From: Cylindrodendrum hubeiense
Taxonomy: Eukaryota > Ascomycota > Sordariomycetes > Hypocreales > Nectriaceae
Assembly (NCBI GenBank): GCA_014621425.1
Contig: JAANBB010000085.1
Span: forward strand, 1 to 64,000
DNA: 64,000 nucleotides
Direction: 5' to 3'
The translations under genes were made by a program, and so were the position numbers. A model generated the notes under the pieces. That model was not told where the DNA came from. It searched no databases and was given only the letters and a program-made list of their open reading frames with translations. Positions 24,177 to 34,600 of this stretch are shown here, piece after piece (position 1 is the stretch's first letter; each line of letters opens with the position of its first letter).

Positions 24177-25541
24177 CTAAAGATACTCAAATATCTGACC
24201 CTCCTCCAACTCCTCATCCTCGTTTTTGAAACTTGGTTTGGGTCCGAGTATCTCATACTCCTTTTTCCTGATTAAATAAAGATACTCTTCGTAGAGTCTC
24301 CGGAAATCAGCTTGGATAATGAACCCCTCAACTGAGCACCTGTCGGTATAGCTGTGGACAATCTTCTCCGTCAGTTTAACCACAGTCCGACCCGTAACGA
24401 AGGTCTTATCGGTCGACCAATCTCGGTCTCGAACAGCCGACAGGTACTCGACACTAGATTCCTTCGGTTCCGGTGAGGTGTTTCGGTTGTCACGGACGCT
24501 AATGTACTCGTCAGCAATTCCCTCGCGACCTCTTAGACCCTTGCCACAGTAACTATACAGCGGCAGGCAAATACAATGCTCGCCCCATGTTTCGAGGATA
24601 ATCATCTTGCGGTACTTGGAGTGTACTGTACCGAAGTCAGAGTACGCCATGTTCCAACTTTCGGGGTCAATGCGATCAGAGCGGCCCTGGGTGTGATGAG
24701 GAGCAGAGATGATGGTACCTGGCTCAAGTTCTCTGCGGCTATACACATGATCTGTGGATCGTGTGCGAGCCCTAACTGAGTTACCCGACAACAGAGAGCT
24801 GAGTGCCCTAGATCTTCTCTTGGACATCAGGGGCCATGCCGATGATGCCGATCCTCTCTGGAAGTCGCGAGAACTGCGAATCGATCCTCTATGAGGGTTG
24901 TAGTACTGGAAACTCGATCCCCCATGATAGTCACTGAACTGTGAGGACGATTGTCTGTGATAGTCATTGCGCCAGGATCTTCGTCCCCTTTCCTCGTATT
25001 GGCGTCGGCGCGGCTGGGACGTCAAACTGGGATAGGTCACATACCCCGACTCTGCATCGGATGGCGCTGTGGAGCTAGCATGAGGTGCACCAGCTGTGAA
25101 TACATAAGGCTTGTTGTGTCCATTGTCTTCAATCTTGCCAGATTCGACGGAACTCGCTTCCGCTCCGGTGATGTTCAAGGGCTCAATGCATCCAGTAACA
25201 CTGGGTCTGGTGGGACTTGGTTCTGCGTCGGTGACAGTAGTTGTCTCAACGGATCGTAGATCTCCATCCGAAAAACTGGTGAAATCAGCAACAGCGAAAG
25301 TGTCAAAGGTGGCATAGCTGGTGTGGGGAGTCGGAGAAGCAATACGAGCTTTTAGCTCTCTCACTTTCTCATCAAGAAGGTCGAGGCGTATCGAAAGCTT
25401 TCCATTTACCTTGACCTGCCCCTCATCCGGCGGTGCTGGGGAGAGTAGTCGGATCTTCTTGTTGGGGCTGGGGGAGTTAGTAGACGCCAGTCTCTTTTCA
25501 CCACGTTTAGAAGACACTTCTGACATTGTTGGGTCCTCCAT
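24177..25541 (-). CDS. Hypothetical fungal protein with a DUF6590-like C-terminal domain
   Basis: A single-exon model from ATG 25541 gives 454 residues; an in-frame ATG at 25526 is equally possible. The open frame continues upstream to about 25655, but a TTTATGCAG acceptor-like site there suggests that part is intron or leader. The N-terminal two thirds are Ser/Arg/Tyr-rich and disordered, with a basic stretch (KRGEKRLAS...PNKKIR) that could serve as a nuclear signal. The C-terminal third is ordered: LEPGTIISAPHH, FGTVHSKYRKMIILETWGEH, CICLPLYSYCGKGLRGR, then DEYISVRD. This resembles the fungal DUF6590 domain, which has no established function. It ends in an acidic tail. Its A+T content is higher than that of the housekeeping genes around it, in keeping with a less conserved, lineage-restricted gene. 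Function unknown. Confidence 0.7.
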   Translation of the reverse strand: MEDPTMSEVSSKRGEKRLASTNSPSPNKKIRLLSPAPPDEGQVKVNGKLSIRLDLLDEKVRELKARIASPTPHTSYATFDTFAVADFTSFSDGDLRSVETTTVTDAEPSPTRPSVTGCIEPLNITGAEASSVESGKIEDNGHNKPYVFTAGAPHASSTAPSDAESGYVTYPSLTSQPRRRQYEERGRRSWRNDYHRQSSSQFSDYHGGSSFQYYNPHRGSIRSSRDFQRGSASSAWPLMSKRRSRALSSLLSGNSVRARTRSTDHVYSRRELEPGTIISAPHHTQGRSDRIDPESWNMAYSDFGTVHSKYRKMIILETWGEHCICLPLYSYCGKGLRGREGIADEYISVRDNRNTSPEPKESSVEYLSAVRDRDWSTDKTFVTGRTVVKLTEKIVHSYTDRCSVEGFIIQADFRRLYEEYLYLIRKKEYEILGPKPSFKNEDEELEEGQIFEYL

Positions 25542-26264
25542 TAGAGCTGTTTGAAATGTGGTTGGGAAATTGGATAACAGCGGAAGCTTGAGGCGAGTCG
25601 TAAAACATGAAGCCAAGCACCTGCATAAATAGTCGATAAGTCGACATGTTAACATGAAGTGTTCAAAGAAATAGACAATCTTTGTGTTGTGAGCTTGTCC
25701 ACGAGTACTAGAGTCTTGAGCAAGATGAGGCTTGCTCTTTGTTCTTTAAGTGAACAGAACAATGGTTGCACTCTAACACACAAAGGAGTGAGTGGATGAA
25801 ACATGTTGGGTTGTTCCCCGTTGTGTCTTGTGCGATTAGATGGCGGTGGAATTGCACCACGAGATGCTGTTCTCGAAACCCTCCTTCTAGACCATGGGAG
25901 CTGTACACTTATGCGGTGCACCTCTCTCCAAACTGACCCCTTGGTCTAACATTGTGTGGTCTACATTTGAGACGGGCTAATCTCACTATGGGTGAGAGAT
26001 GGTTCGCGCAATAACAATGAGGAGCCAGTGCAGATGGGTGTTGAACGAGAAGGAGGCTCAATTGAGTTACATCTATAAGGTAGCTACCCGAAGGTTCGGC
26101 ACCAAGGGGATAACATTGCCTGCCGCATCCAGCCGATTGCATCGGGATTGCCTTTTCCCACGTTTTCCGGGCCTCAAAAGTGGATAAATGACGACTGCAG
26201 GGTAGGCAATCTAGCTGGGACATTGGCTGCACGGTTGGGCGCATGAGGGTTGGGTGGATGGGTG

Positions 26265-26301
26265 CCCATTTGACCCATTTGACCCATTTGACCCCGTTTG
26301 A
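26265..26301 (+). repeat. Tandem CCCATTTGA repeat
   Basis: Three exact 9-nt units followed by a degenerate fourth (CCCCGTTTGA). Confidence 0.85.
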
Positions 26302-26389
26302 CGTGGCTGGGGCGAATGATGGCCCGAATGGTGGCCCGGATGATGAATAGATGGCCACCCGTGACGTAGTAGGGAGCGGAGCGGAGGGT

Positions 26390-26419
26390 AGTACCTACGA
26401 AGTAAGGCAGGTAGGTACT
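26390..26419. repeat. Perfect 9-bp inverted repeat of the TACCTAC family
   Basis: AGTACCTAC (26390-26398) and GTAGGTACT (26411-26419) are exact reverse complements around a 12-nt spacer. The site lies about 0.9 kb upstream of the epsin ATG in a divergent spacer. Confidence 0.8.
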
Positions 26420-26520
26420 CCAGGTGAGCTAGGCAGGGTGAGACTAGCGGGCGACAAAAAAGGGTGCCGCCGAAATTAGGCGTCTTCCTGTCCCCGTTAT
26501 TCTGTCGCCAAGCTTCTGCC

Positions 26521-26547
26521 CACTGTCACCACTGTCACCACTGTCAC
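26521..26547 (+). repeat. Triple CACTGTCAC repeat
   Basis: Three exact consecutive 9-nt units. Confidence 0.9.
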
Positions 26548-27311
26548 TTTTCTCTTTCTGGGCGCAGGGCCCCATGTACGTAATCAGGCTGGTGCGCAGC
26601 CACCCTCGCTCTCGCCGCCGTTCGCTCCTCGACCAAGTGAACTGGCAGCGCCGCCCATTCCACCACCACGACCACCACGACCGCACCACCACCACCACCC
26701 TCACAGCGAGCAAGAGGGCGCAATCATCTCCGTCCAGGCCGCCCGTCCAGGCCAAACCCTTCTCCCGCCGCTTCCACGACATCGCCGCGCGTTCCGCCGG
26801 ATCCCCCGAACCTTCGTGTCTCCCGTCCACTCTAGCGCTCCCTCCTCCGCTCCGGCCTCATCTCCCAGGGTAGTCGCTCACAGTCACCCCACGAACGCCG
26901 CCTCCTCCAACCACCAACCTCCCCACAAACCATCTCTCGCGCCGGCCGACATCTCGCCAGAAACCACTCCAGACCTCGCTGCCGGTCCCCGCTCCGCATT
27001 TCTCGGTCGCAATACAATCACTGTCAATCTAGATTGGGCATCTCGTGACCGCTGAGCTCGCTGCCCCTTCCCCTCTATACGGCACCCTCTCCGCTCAACG
27101 TCGCCATACCGTGCGCGCCATATTCGTCGCCACATTAGTGTCATCGCCAGTCGCAGAATCAACCTCCATCTCCGCTGCAAATCGTCGACCCCCTCCGACG
27201 ACCGATCGCGCTGCTGCCAACTCGTTGGCGCTCAGGACACGCTCCCCTTAAGCCCGGCCCTTCGCCAGCTCCCGTATCCCATCTCCCAGCCGCCCACACA
27301 AATCGCCCACC

Positions 27312-29171
27312 ATGTCGAAGGTAATGCGAAGCGTCAAAAATGTGACCAAAGGGTACTCCAGTGCCCAGGTCAAGGTCCGAGAAGGTCAGCGCTCCCTCAT
27401 GGCCATGCCATCGAACCACCGCTAACTCTCGTCTACAACAGCCACCAGCAATGATCCATGGGGCCCAACCGGAACCCAGATGAGCGAAATTGCTCAGATG
27501 ACTTACAACACGTATGCGACCATCTCATGCTTCCTATTTCTCTGCGATACTGATCCCATGTCTCTAATTTAGCTCCACCGAGTTCTACGAGATTATGGAT
27601 ATGCTCGACAAGCGCTTGAATGACAAGGGAAAGAACTGGCGACACGTCCTCAAGGCCCTCAAGGTCCTCGACTACTGCCTTCATGAAGGTTCCGAGCTCG
27701 TTGTCACTTGGGCCCGCCAGAGTATTTACATCATCAAGACCCTGCGCGAGTTTCAGTATGTCGACGAGGAAGGCAGAGACGTAGGACAGAATGGTACGCG
27801 TACCTTGAATCTCATCATGGGGCCAATGCTAACATCGACATAGTTCGAGTTGCTGCTAAGGAGTTGACTTCCTTGATCCTGGACGAAGAACGACTGCGAG
27901 CCGAACGGAGCGATCGGAAAACCTGGAAGTCGCGTGTTACCGGGCTTGAGGAGTTTGCCCCTCAGCATGCTGAACCCTCCTCCCAGCCCCAGCGGCGACC
28001 ACGTGAGAGGAGGCAGATGACCGATGAGGAGGATGCCGAATACCGACTGGCCCTCGAGGCAAGCAGGTATCAGGAAGAAGAGGACAGAAAGAAGCGGGAG
28101 AGCCGGCCCGAAGACGACGACGATCTGGCAAAGGCTATTAGGCTGAGTGAGGAGGAGGAGGAGAGGAGGCGCAAGGAGCTTGAGGAAAGCAACACCACCT
28201 CTCTGTTCGACGACGACCCCATCCAGACGACGTCCCAACCGCAGCACACTGGCTTCAACCAGGGATACCAGCAAGGAAATCCCGTCGACTTCTTTGCCAA
28301 CCCCATCGACCAGAACCAGCCTACCGGTTATATCGCCAATGCCTACACTGGCTACCAGCAGACCCAGCCTACAGGTTTCCAACCCAACTACACCACCGGC
28401 TATGGGATACAACAGACCGGAATTGGGCTGGACCCCTATGCTCAGCAGCAGCAGAACTTGCAGGCGTTCCAGCAGCAACCCACCGGCGTCAACCCATACT
28501 TGCAGCAACAGCAAGTGCAGCAGATTTCGTCTCCATCTTCGCCTGAGCCTACCCTCCACCCTGGAAGCAACAACCCTTGGGCAACCAACAACAACCAGCC
28601 TCAGGCCCTGCAACCCGCACCTACGGGCTCCAACAACCCCTTTGCGCAGTTCAACCGCCCTGCGTCGACTAAGCCCAACCCTATTGGTTCTCTAACCTCG
28701 CTCCCCGAACAAAAGACCCTGTCCAGCTTCAACAACCAGCAGCAACTGCAACAGCAGCAATTGCAACAACAGCAATTGCAGCAACAGCAACTGCAGCAAC
28801 AGCAGGCTGCCTCCTTCGTCACCCCTCAGAAGGAGATGAACGAGCACGAGACGAGACTCAACACGCTTCTAGCCTCTGGTGACGGAATGGATACCTTTGG
28901 CAACACTGGAAACCTCCGTATTCCCGCACAGCACACCGCCCCGGGAACCTTTGTCAACAGTGCTGGCGCGGGCATTGCTCGCATCGGCCCCGAGGCCACC
29001 GGCAACAACCCCTTCCTCCGTCAACAGTTCACGGGCATGCCCAGTATTAGTTACGGCCAGGTTCCGGCAGCCACTGGACCTGCTGGCGTGAACGGCCAAG
29101 GCACCAACAACCCCTTCGCTGCCCAGCAACACCCGCAGCAGCAGCAGAACCAAGATCTGATCCAGTTCTGA
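27312..29171 (+). CDS. ENT1: Epsin (ENTH-domain endocytic clathrin adaptor)
   Basis: Endocytic adaptor that binds phosphoinositide membranes, ubiquitinated cargo, EH-domain proteins and clathrin. Four exons: 27312-27384, 27442-27511, 27573-27793 and 27844-29171, giving 563 residues with frame preserved. The ENTH domain is at about residues 10-145 (NDPWGPTGTQMSEIAQMTYN, KNWRHVLKALKVLDYCLHEGS). Two ubiquitin-interacting motifs follow: DAEYRLALEASRYQ near 184 and DDLAKAIRLSEEEE near 213. The tail is Gln/Asn/Pro-rich with several PTG(F/Y) repeats, a Gln/Leu tract at about 418-442 and three NPF motifs (near 384, 509 and 543) for EH-domain binding. It ends in DLIQF, a clathrin-box-like sequence, exactly where yeast epsins carry theirs. 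All functional modules are present. It corresponds to the single Ent1/Ent2-type gene of filamentous fungi; the symbol follows yeast. Confidence 0.95.
28738..28805 (+). repeat. In-frame CAG/CAA/CTG tract in epsin
   Basis: An interrupted trinucleotide tract encoding repeated QQ(Q)L units inside the disordered epsin tail. It is likely to vary in length between strains. Confidence 0.85.
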
Positions 29172-29903
29172 TCTTGGGACTTGCACAAGTAAAACAAATG
29201 ACATGAGTGATGCTGCCAACCGGTCGGGTTGCTCATACCCCTTTTCTCACACATGATGCCCCACCTCTCCTTCCCTTTTCTTCCTCCTTTCACCTTTTCG
29301 ACCCCGATTCCCAGGTTTTTGCACAGGCGAAGAATGGTATTCCCCTGTTCACAGTACATTTATGGCTTTCGAACCTATGTTGATTTTGGGAGGTTCAGTT
29401 GTCACGGGGGATTGGAAGTTCGTGTGATGGCCCGGAGGGGACTTAGACAGCGCGCCTTCCACATTCAAAATTTTAGATCTGCTTCATATTTACTTGGTCG
29501 TAGCAATCCCCTGTTTTCATCATCCAAGCCGATGCACCGAACGCCTTGGGAACCTTAGAAACTCCCGCCTGCTCTTTGATGTCGTGGAGCGGCTCGGCTT
29601 GCCCCCTTTCCTCCCCATATATCCACTTGCACTGACGGCGGTTGGAATTGGCTGGTGTCGAGGTGTGAAGGTCAAGTCAGGAGCGAATTCATCGCGACTT
29701 ATCTGTCTCGGGACGACAAGCCCCCTGGCTCTCAACTTGGAATCAAGTAGAAGGCTGTAACTTCTAATTGAGATGACGTAGCAAGCCTGGGATTGCTTCA
29801 AGCTGGGTGTCGGCGAAAAGATATGCGACTCATCAATGGCTCGAGCTGCTCGTTTCTGTTGTGTTCATCCCTCCGTGTGCTGTGTGTCGTCCATTTCGCC
29901 CGT
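29172..29903. other. Spacer between convergent epsin and centrin genes
   Basis: It should contain both 3' untranslated regions. Frames at 29229-29558 and 29494-29760 have no family resemblance. No other structure was recognised. Confidence 0.6.
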
Positions 29904-30564
29904 TTAACCAGCCTCCTCCATCATCTGGATAAACTCCTCGAGATTCACACCGTTTTTGCCGTCATGGTCCAGGTGCTCAATCATGCTGTTAATCTCCTCA
30001 TCCGTCATGGTCCTCTCCTCTTTGATGTCTTGGGCTAGTCGTCGCATGTCGCTAAAGGTGATGATGTCGTCACCATCGTAATCGAACATCCTGAAAACCT
30101 TAATAGCCTCCTCTCGGGGATCTCGGTTGGCCAATAGTTTAGAGGCACAAAGCCTGAATTGGTCCTGGTAGATGCAGAGACGATTGATGGGGCAGTTGTG
30201 GTCCTGCCACTCTGGGGGAGGAGTTCCGTAGGCCTCGAGCTCCTTAAAGTAGTCGGGTTTGGACATGTCAAAGCCCAGGGCTGCTAGTGAGTGCCTGAAT
30301 TCGTAGCTGTTGAGCCATCCCTTCTTCTTCATATCCATGAGATCAAACTAAAGCGTGGCGTGAGTGGAGTGATTCTGAGACGGCTGGCGCGTGTGGACAT
30401 ACAACTTCATCAATGTGTTCTCGGTCCTCGTCCGGGATCGTGTTGTACTCCTCGTTGGATGAGACCTGGGGGGCAACGGGATGGCGGGACTGAGGCGGGT
30501 GACTGGAGCCGCCTGCTAATGAGCGCACCGGAAAGGAAGGGCGCGGCGTTGTGTGGGAGTTCAT
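29904..30564 (-). CDS. CDC31: Centrin / Cdc31-like EF-hand protein
   Basis: Calcium-binding centrin, expected at the spindle pole body and, from yeast work, also in the Sac3 (TREX-2) mRNA export complex at nuclear pores. Two exons, 30564-30403 and 30347-29904, around intron 30348-30402 (GTATGT donor), give 201 residues. The N-terminal 45 residues are Ser/Pro-rich and disordered. EF-hand 1 (FDLMDMKKKGWLNSYEF) has lost its acidic residues and is probably non-binding. The next region contains an insertion rich in Pro, Cys and Trp (GTPPPEWQDHNCPINR) before the DPREEAIKVF helix. EF-hand 3 (DYDGDDIITFSD) has Asp in place of the last Glu. EF-hand 4 (DHDGKNGVNLEE) is canonical. Similar divergence and linker insertions occur in Cdc31 proteins of other filamentous ascomycetes as I recall them. 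The gene is divergent from the NUP98-96 gene. Confidence 0.85.
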
Positions 30565-31617
30565 GGTTGTGAGTTGTGAGTTGTGAGACGGGTGGGTGGG
30601 CGGCTGGGAGAGCGAGAAGTGGTGGCGGTGGCGGGCTCAGCAAGCGATTGGGGTGGATGGAAGCGCCCAGGGAGATGGAAATGGCCGCTGGATGAAGCTA
30701 TTCACAGTCGCACAGCTCGGAAGATGCGCGAGACGGGCGTGCGATGGAGGAGCGTGGTAAAAATGGGGTTGCTGCCGTGTGGATGAGATGGAGGCGAGGC
30801 GACCGTAACAAAGAGCTTGGAGGAGCTGGACGGGAAGCGCTCCATGCGACGCGACCATCTGAACGCGCCCCTAAGCTCCAGCCAACCAAATTCGTCACGA
30901 ACCGCGATGGAGTCTGCCTTGGTACCTCGCTCCGAGGTACCCCCTAGGCAGCCCACAGGCAGCAGTGACTCAGCCTGCGTGTAGCCCAGCTGCTAGCTGT
31001 CATTGGACCGACGTTAGTCAGCCGACCCCTTGGGGCCAATCAAGCTCCGAGTTCTTGTCTGAGGCAGCAACGCAGCTGTGGTGACCGAGCGTCCTAATGG
31101 GCAGAACCCGCCCCGAAAAAAAAGCTGGCTGGGCCGACTGGGCGAAGTGAACCTGACCTCGCTACTAACTCTGTCCCATCGACACCAACTTGAGGTGAAA
31201 AAGGGCGTCACCTCACCCTCCGTCCGCTCCTTTATCGCGGTCATTCCCTCCTTTTTCTCTTTTGTTTAGTCACTTTGCTCTGATTTGTAAGGCTCCTGCA
31301 GCCTTAGGAGCAGCTGACGTCCCTCGACCAGCTGTACTCCCCTGTCGGAAGCCGTGGTGCAACGACTGCGCGCTCAGCCTACGTGCCATAAAAGCTTCGC
31401 GCGATCCCAGCCGTCCGCGAAACCATCTCCAAGCCATCTACAACGAGCCCCTCGAAGAGCCGAAGAGCGACTGCGCGCGCGCACGACCTGTGTCAATCGA
31501 TCGATTCGACGAAGCTCCCGACGTCCTGATCGAGCCCAAAGCGCGACGGGTTCCTGAGGCTCGGTTTGGCCACGCAGAACCTTCATCACCGATCCGCGCG
31601 ATCCCCCGACGACGACC
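30565..31617. promoter_or_regulatory. Divergent promoter region between CDC31 and NUP98-96
   Basis: A 1,053-nt spacer from which the centrin gene is read leftward and the nucleoporin gene rightward. It holds a perfect 9-bp inverted repeat (30921-30941) and, in the half near 31618, a C-rich stretch that is probably the nucleoporin leader. No coding region is supported. Confidence 0.6.
30921..30941. repeat. Perfect 9-bp palindrome with 3-nt spacer
   Basis: GGTACCTCG and CGAGGTACC are exact reverse complements separated by CTC. The dyad lies about 360 nt from the centrin ATG and 680 nt from the nucleoporin ATG. A dyad like this could bind a dimeric regulator, but no factor is identified. Confidence 0.8.
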
Positions 31618-34600
31618 ATGTCCTTCGGCGGCGGCTTCAGCGGCTTCGGCCAGAACAACAACAACAACACCGCGAACCAATCCACTGGATTTGGTGGTGG
31701 TTTCGGTGCTACCAACAACACCACCGCCTCTTCAGGTAAGCTTCCCTCCACGGTTCCCGGTCGACCTCGACGGCAGCGGTGCTGACTGGAATGCACCAAA
31801 AGGCTTTGGGGCCAGCAATACTGGTGGATTCGGTCAGACCAACAACTCTGGCGGTCTATTCGGTGCCAGTAACAACACTGCCACTGGCGGTTTTGGTTCA
31901 ACATCAACTGGTACGCGAGTTTTGGCGCCCCACGCACCGCTGTCATCTTCGATCGAGAGAACCGATAGCATGGACACCAACCGGACATGCATATGCTAAC
32001 AATTTACAGGTGGATTCGGAGCGGCCGCGACTGGCGGCGGCTTTGGAGCAGCCAAGCCTGCCTTTGGGACAACTGCAAACACCGGCGGCACCGGCCTCTT
32101 TGGCGCGGCCGCCACGAATAACAACGCTTCCTCTGGCTTTGGTGGTTTTGGAGCCAACAACAACACCACAACCACCACTACCTCAGCATTCGGAGGCGGT
32201 AACACTGCCGGAGGCATGTTCGGAAACACTGCGAACAAGCCGAGCGGCTTCGGCGCCACTGGCAATACTGGCTCATCACTGTTCGGCGGAGGCGCCAACA
32301 ACAACACCACCACCTCTGGATTTGGCGGCGGCGGTTTCGGTGCTTCCAACACCACACTCGGCGGCGCTGTTGCTGGCGCTGCTGGCGATCCCCCAGGAAC
32401 CGGAGGCACTCCCTTCCAGGCTCACACCGAGAAGGAGCCCAACAGCACGTCGAACCAGTCCAACGCCTTCCAGAACATCCTATTCCAGGATCCCTACAAG
32501 AAGTGGTCGTCTGAGGAACTCCGACTGGCAGATTACCTTCAGGGACGACGACATGGCAATGCTAGCGGTGCCGGTGCTTTTGGCGTAAGCTCTGGCTTCG
32601 GAGGTGGTGGCTTTGGTGCCAACACCAACACTACCAACAACGTAAGCACTGGATTTGGCGCCGCGGCGACCAACACCACAGGCGGCCTGTTTGGAAACAA
32701 TAACAATGCTGCGGCTGCCACCACCACTGGCTTTGGAAACACCGGAACCACTGGCTTTGGTGCCGCTGCCACCAATAACACCGCAGGTGGCCTGTTTGGC
32801 CAAACCCCTAATAAACCCGCCGGGGGCCTCTTTGGGAACAACACCCCCCAGCAAACACAAGCAACCGGCGGACTCTTTGGTGGCAACACTGGAGGAGGAT
32901 TTGGAGCTACCAACAATGCCACATCTGGCTTCGGCGCCACGAACAACAACGCAGGCGGTCTTTTCGGGGGTGCTAACAACACTCAGAACAAGCCAGCGAC
33001 TGGATTTAGCTTCGGCAACACTGGCGCCGCTGCTACCACGACGCCCTCAGGTTTTGGCAACACGACGAACAACGCGTTTGGCGCGACCAACAACAACGCC
33101 AATGGTGGCCTTTTCGGCAACAGCCAACAAGCCGCTGGTGGCGGTGGTGGTTTGTTCGGCGGCAACAACCAGCAACAGCAGCAGCAACAACAGAACGCTG
33201 GTAGCGGGCTGTTTGGTCAACAGAACCAAGCCCAACAGCCTGGAGGCATGTTCGGGAACACCCAGCAGAAGCCAGCTGGGACCGGTCTCTTCGGCGCTTC
33301 CACGACAGCTACCCCCGCTGGTGGCCTATTCGGTAATACCCAGCAACAAAACACTACTGGCTTCGGTGCAAATAACAACACTGCCAACTCTGGCGGTGGC
33401 CTGTTTGGCAACAAGCCTGCAGCTGGTGGCGGTCTCTTTGGAAACACCGGAACTCCCCAAAACAACACCACTGGGACCGGCATGTTCGGAGGACTTGGCT
33501 CTAACAACCAGAACCAGGCGACGGCGGGAACTGGACTTTTCGGAGCATCTAACAACCAGCAACAGAAGCCTAGCATGTTTGGCAGCACCAACCAAAACAC
33601 TGGAACAGGCCTCTTTGGCGCCTCAAACAACCAGGGTCAGGGAATGGGTCTCTTTGGCGGTAGCACCAACCAGCAGCAACAGCAGATGGGCAACTCGATC
33701 CTTGGCAATAGCCAGGCAAGCAATGCGCCTCAGGGACTCACTGCTAACCTCAACGATGTCTCCGCATATGGCACTCCTTCTCTCTTCGTCGGCCTAAGCG
33801 GAAATGAGGTCCAGAACCCCGGTCCCCTTGCCACGCCACTTAATGGAAGCTCGAAGCCTAGGAGAAGCTCGATTCTGCCCATGTACAAGTTGGCTCCCGC
33901 CTCTGCGTCGCGTTTTGCCACCCCTCAGAAGCGAGGTTTCGGATTCTCATACAGCACTTATGGAACCCCCACTGGTAGCCCTGCCAGCAGCATCTCTAGC
34001 ACTCCCGGTAACATGGGCCGAAGCCTCCTGGGTGCAAGCTCCAGTGGTAGCTTGAGCAAGAGCATGTCGACTAACAACCTGCGCCGAAGCTTCAACACCG
34101 AGGACAGCATTCTCGCCCCTGGCGCCTTCTCCAGTGGCTCCCAGCCTCGCTGGTACGGCAGCACTGGCTCGAAGAAGCTTGTCATCAACAGAGACATTAG
34201 AAGCGATCTGTTCTCGACCCCCCAGAAGGACAAGCAGTCTATCGATGCAAACGGAAGTGCCCGAAAGCTGTCCAAGCGCGTCAGCTTCGACACGAGCAAC
34301 GTTGAGTCCGATGAGGGAACCCCCGTCCGCGGCGTGCTTCCCGCTCCCGAGATCATCGCGAGCCCTCCTACTGAGGAGACTCCTCGTCAAACCCGTGTTA
34401 CTAACGGTTCCTCTGGTTCTAAGACCCCTGAGATGGAAGAAGCCAAGGGTAAGGAGCTTGCGATCGTTCATGAGGAGGATCACTCTGCTACTCCCGACGC
34501 CAGCACCATCAACGGTTTTGACAACGCCCCTGGCCGATACTGGATGTCTCCCCCCCAGGAGGATCTCGAGAACATGAACCGGATGCAGCGACAGAAGGTT

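Larger units (their letters stand above)
25542..27311. other. 1.8 kb divergent spacer before epsin
   Basis: Upstream region of both the minus-strand DUF6590-like gene and the plus-strand epsin gene. It contains a 9-nt tandem repeat (26265-26301), an inverted repeat (26390-26419) and a triple CACTGTCAC (26521-26547), all listed. The last 500 nt before the epsin ATG are C-rich and probably contain its leader. Open frames at 25649-25921 and 26574-27251 are not supported as genes. Confidence 0.6.

Noticed and set aside
30130..30265. Unspliced intron in the centrin gene
   Set aside because: The frame is open and no GT donor with a suitable AG acceptor lies around the insertion, so it is treated as coding.
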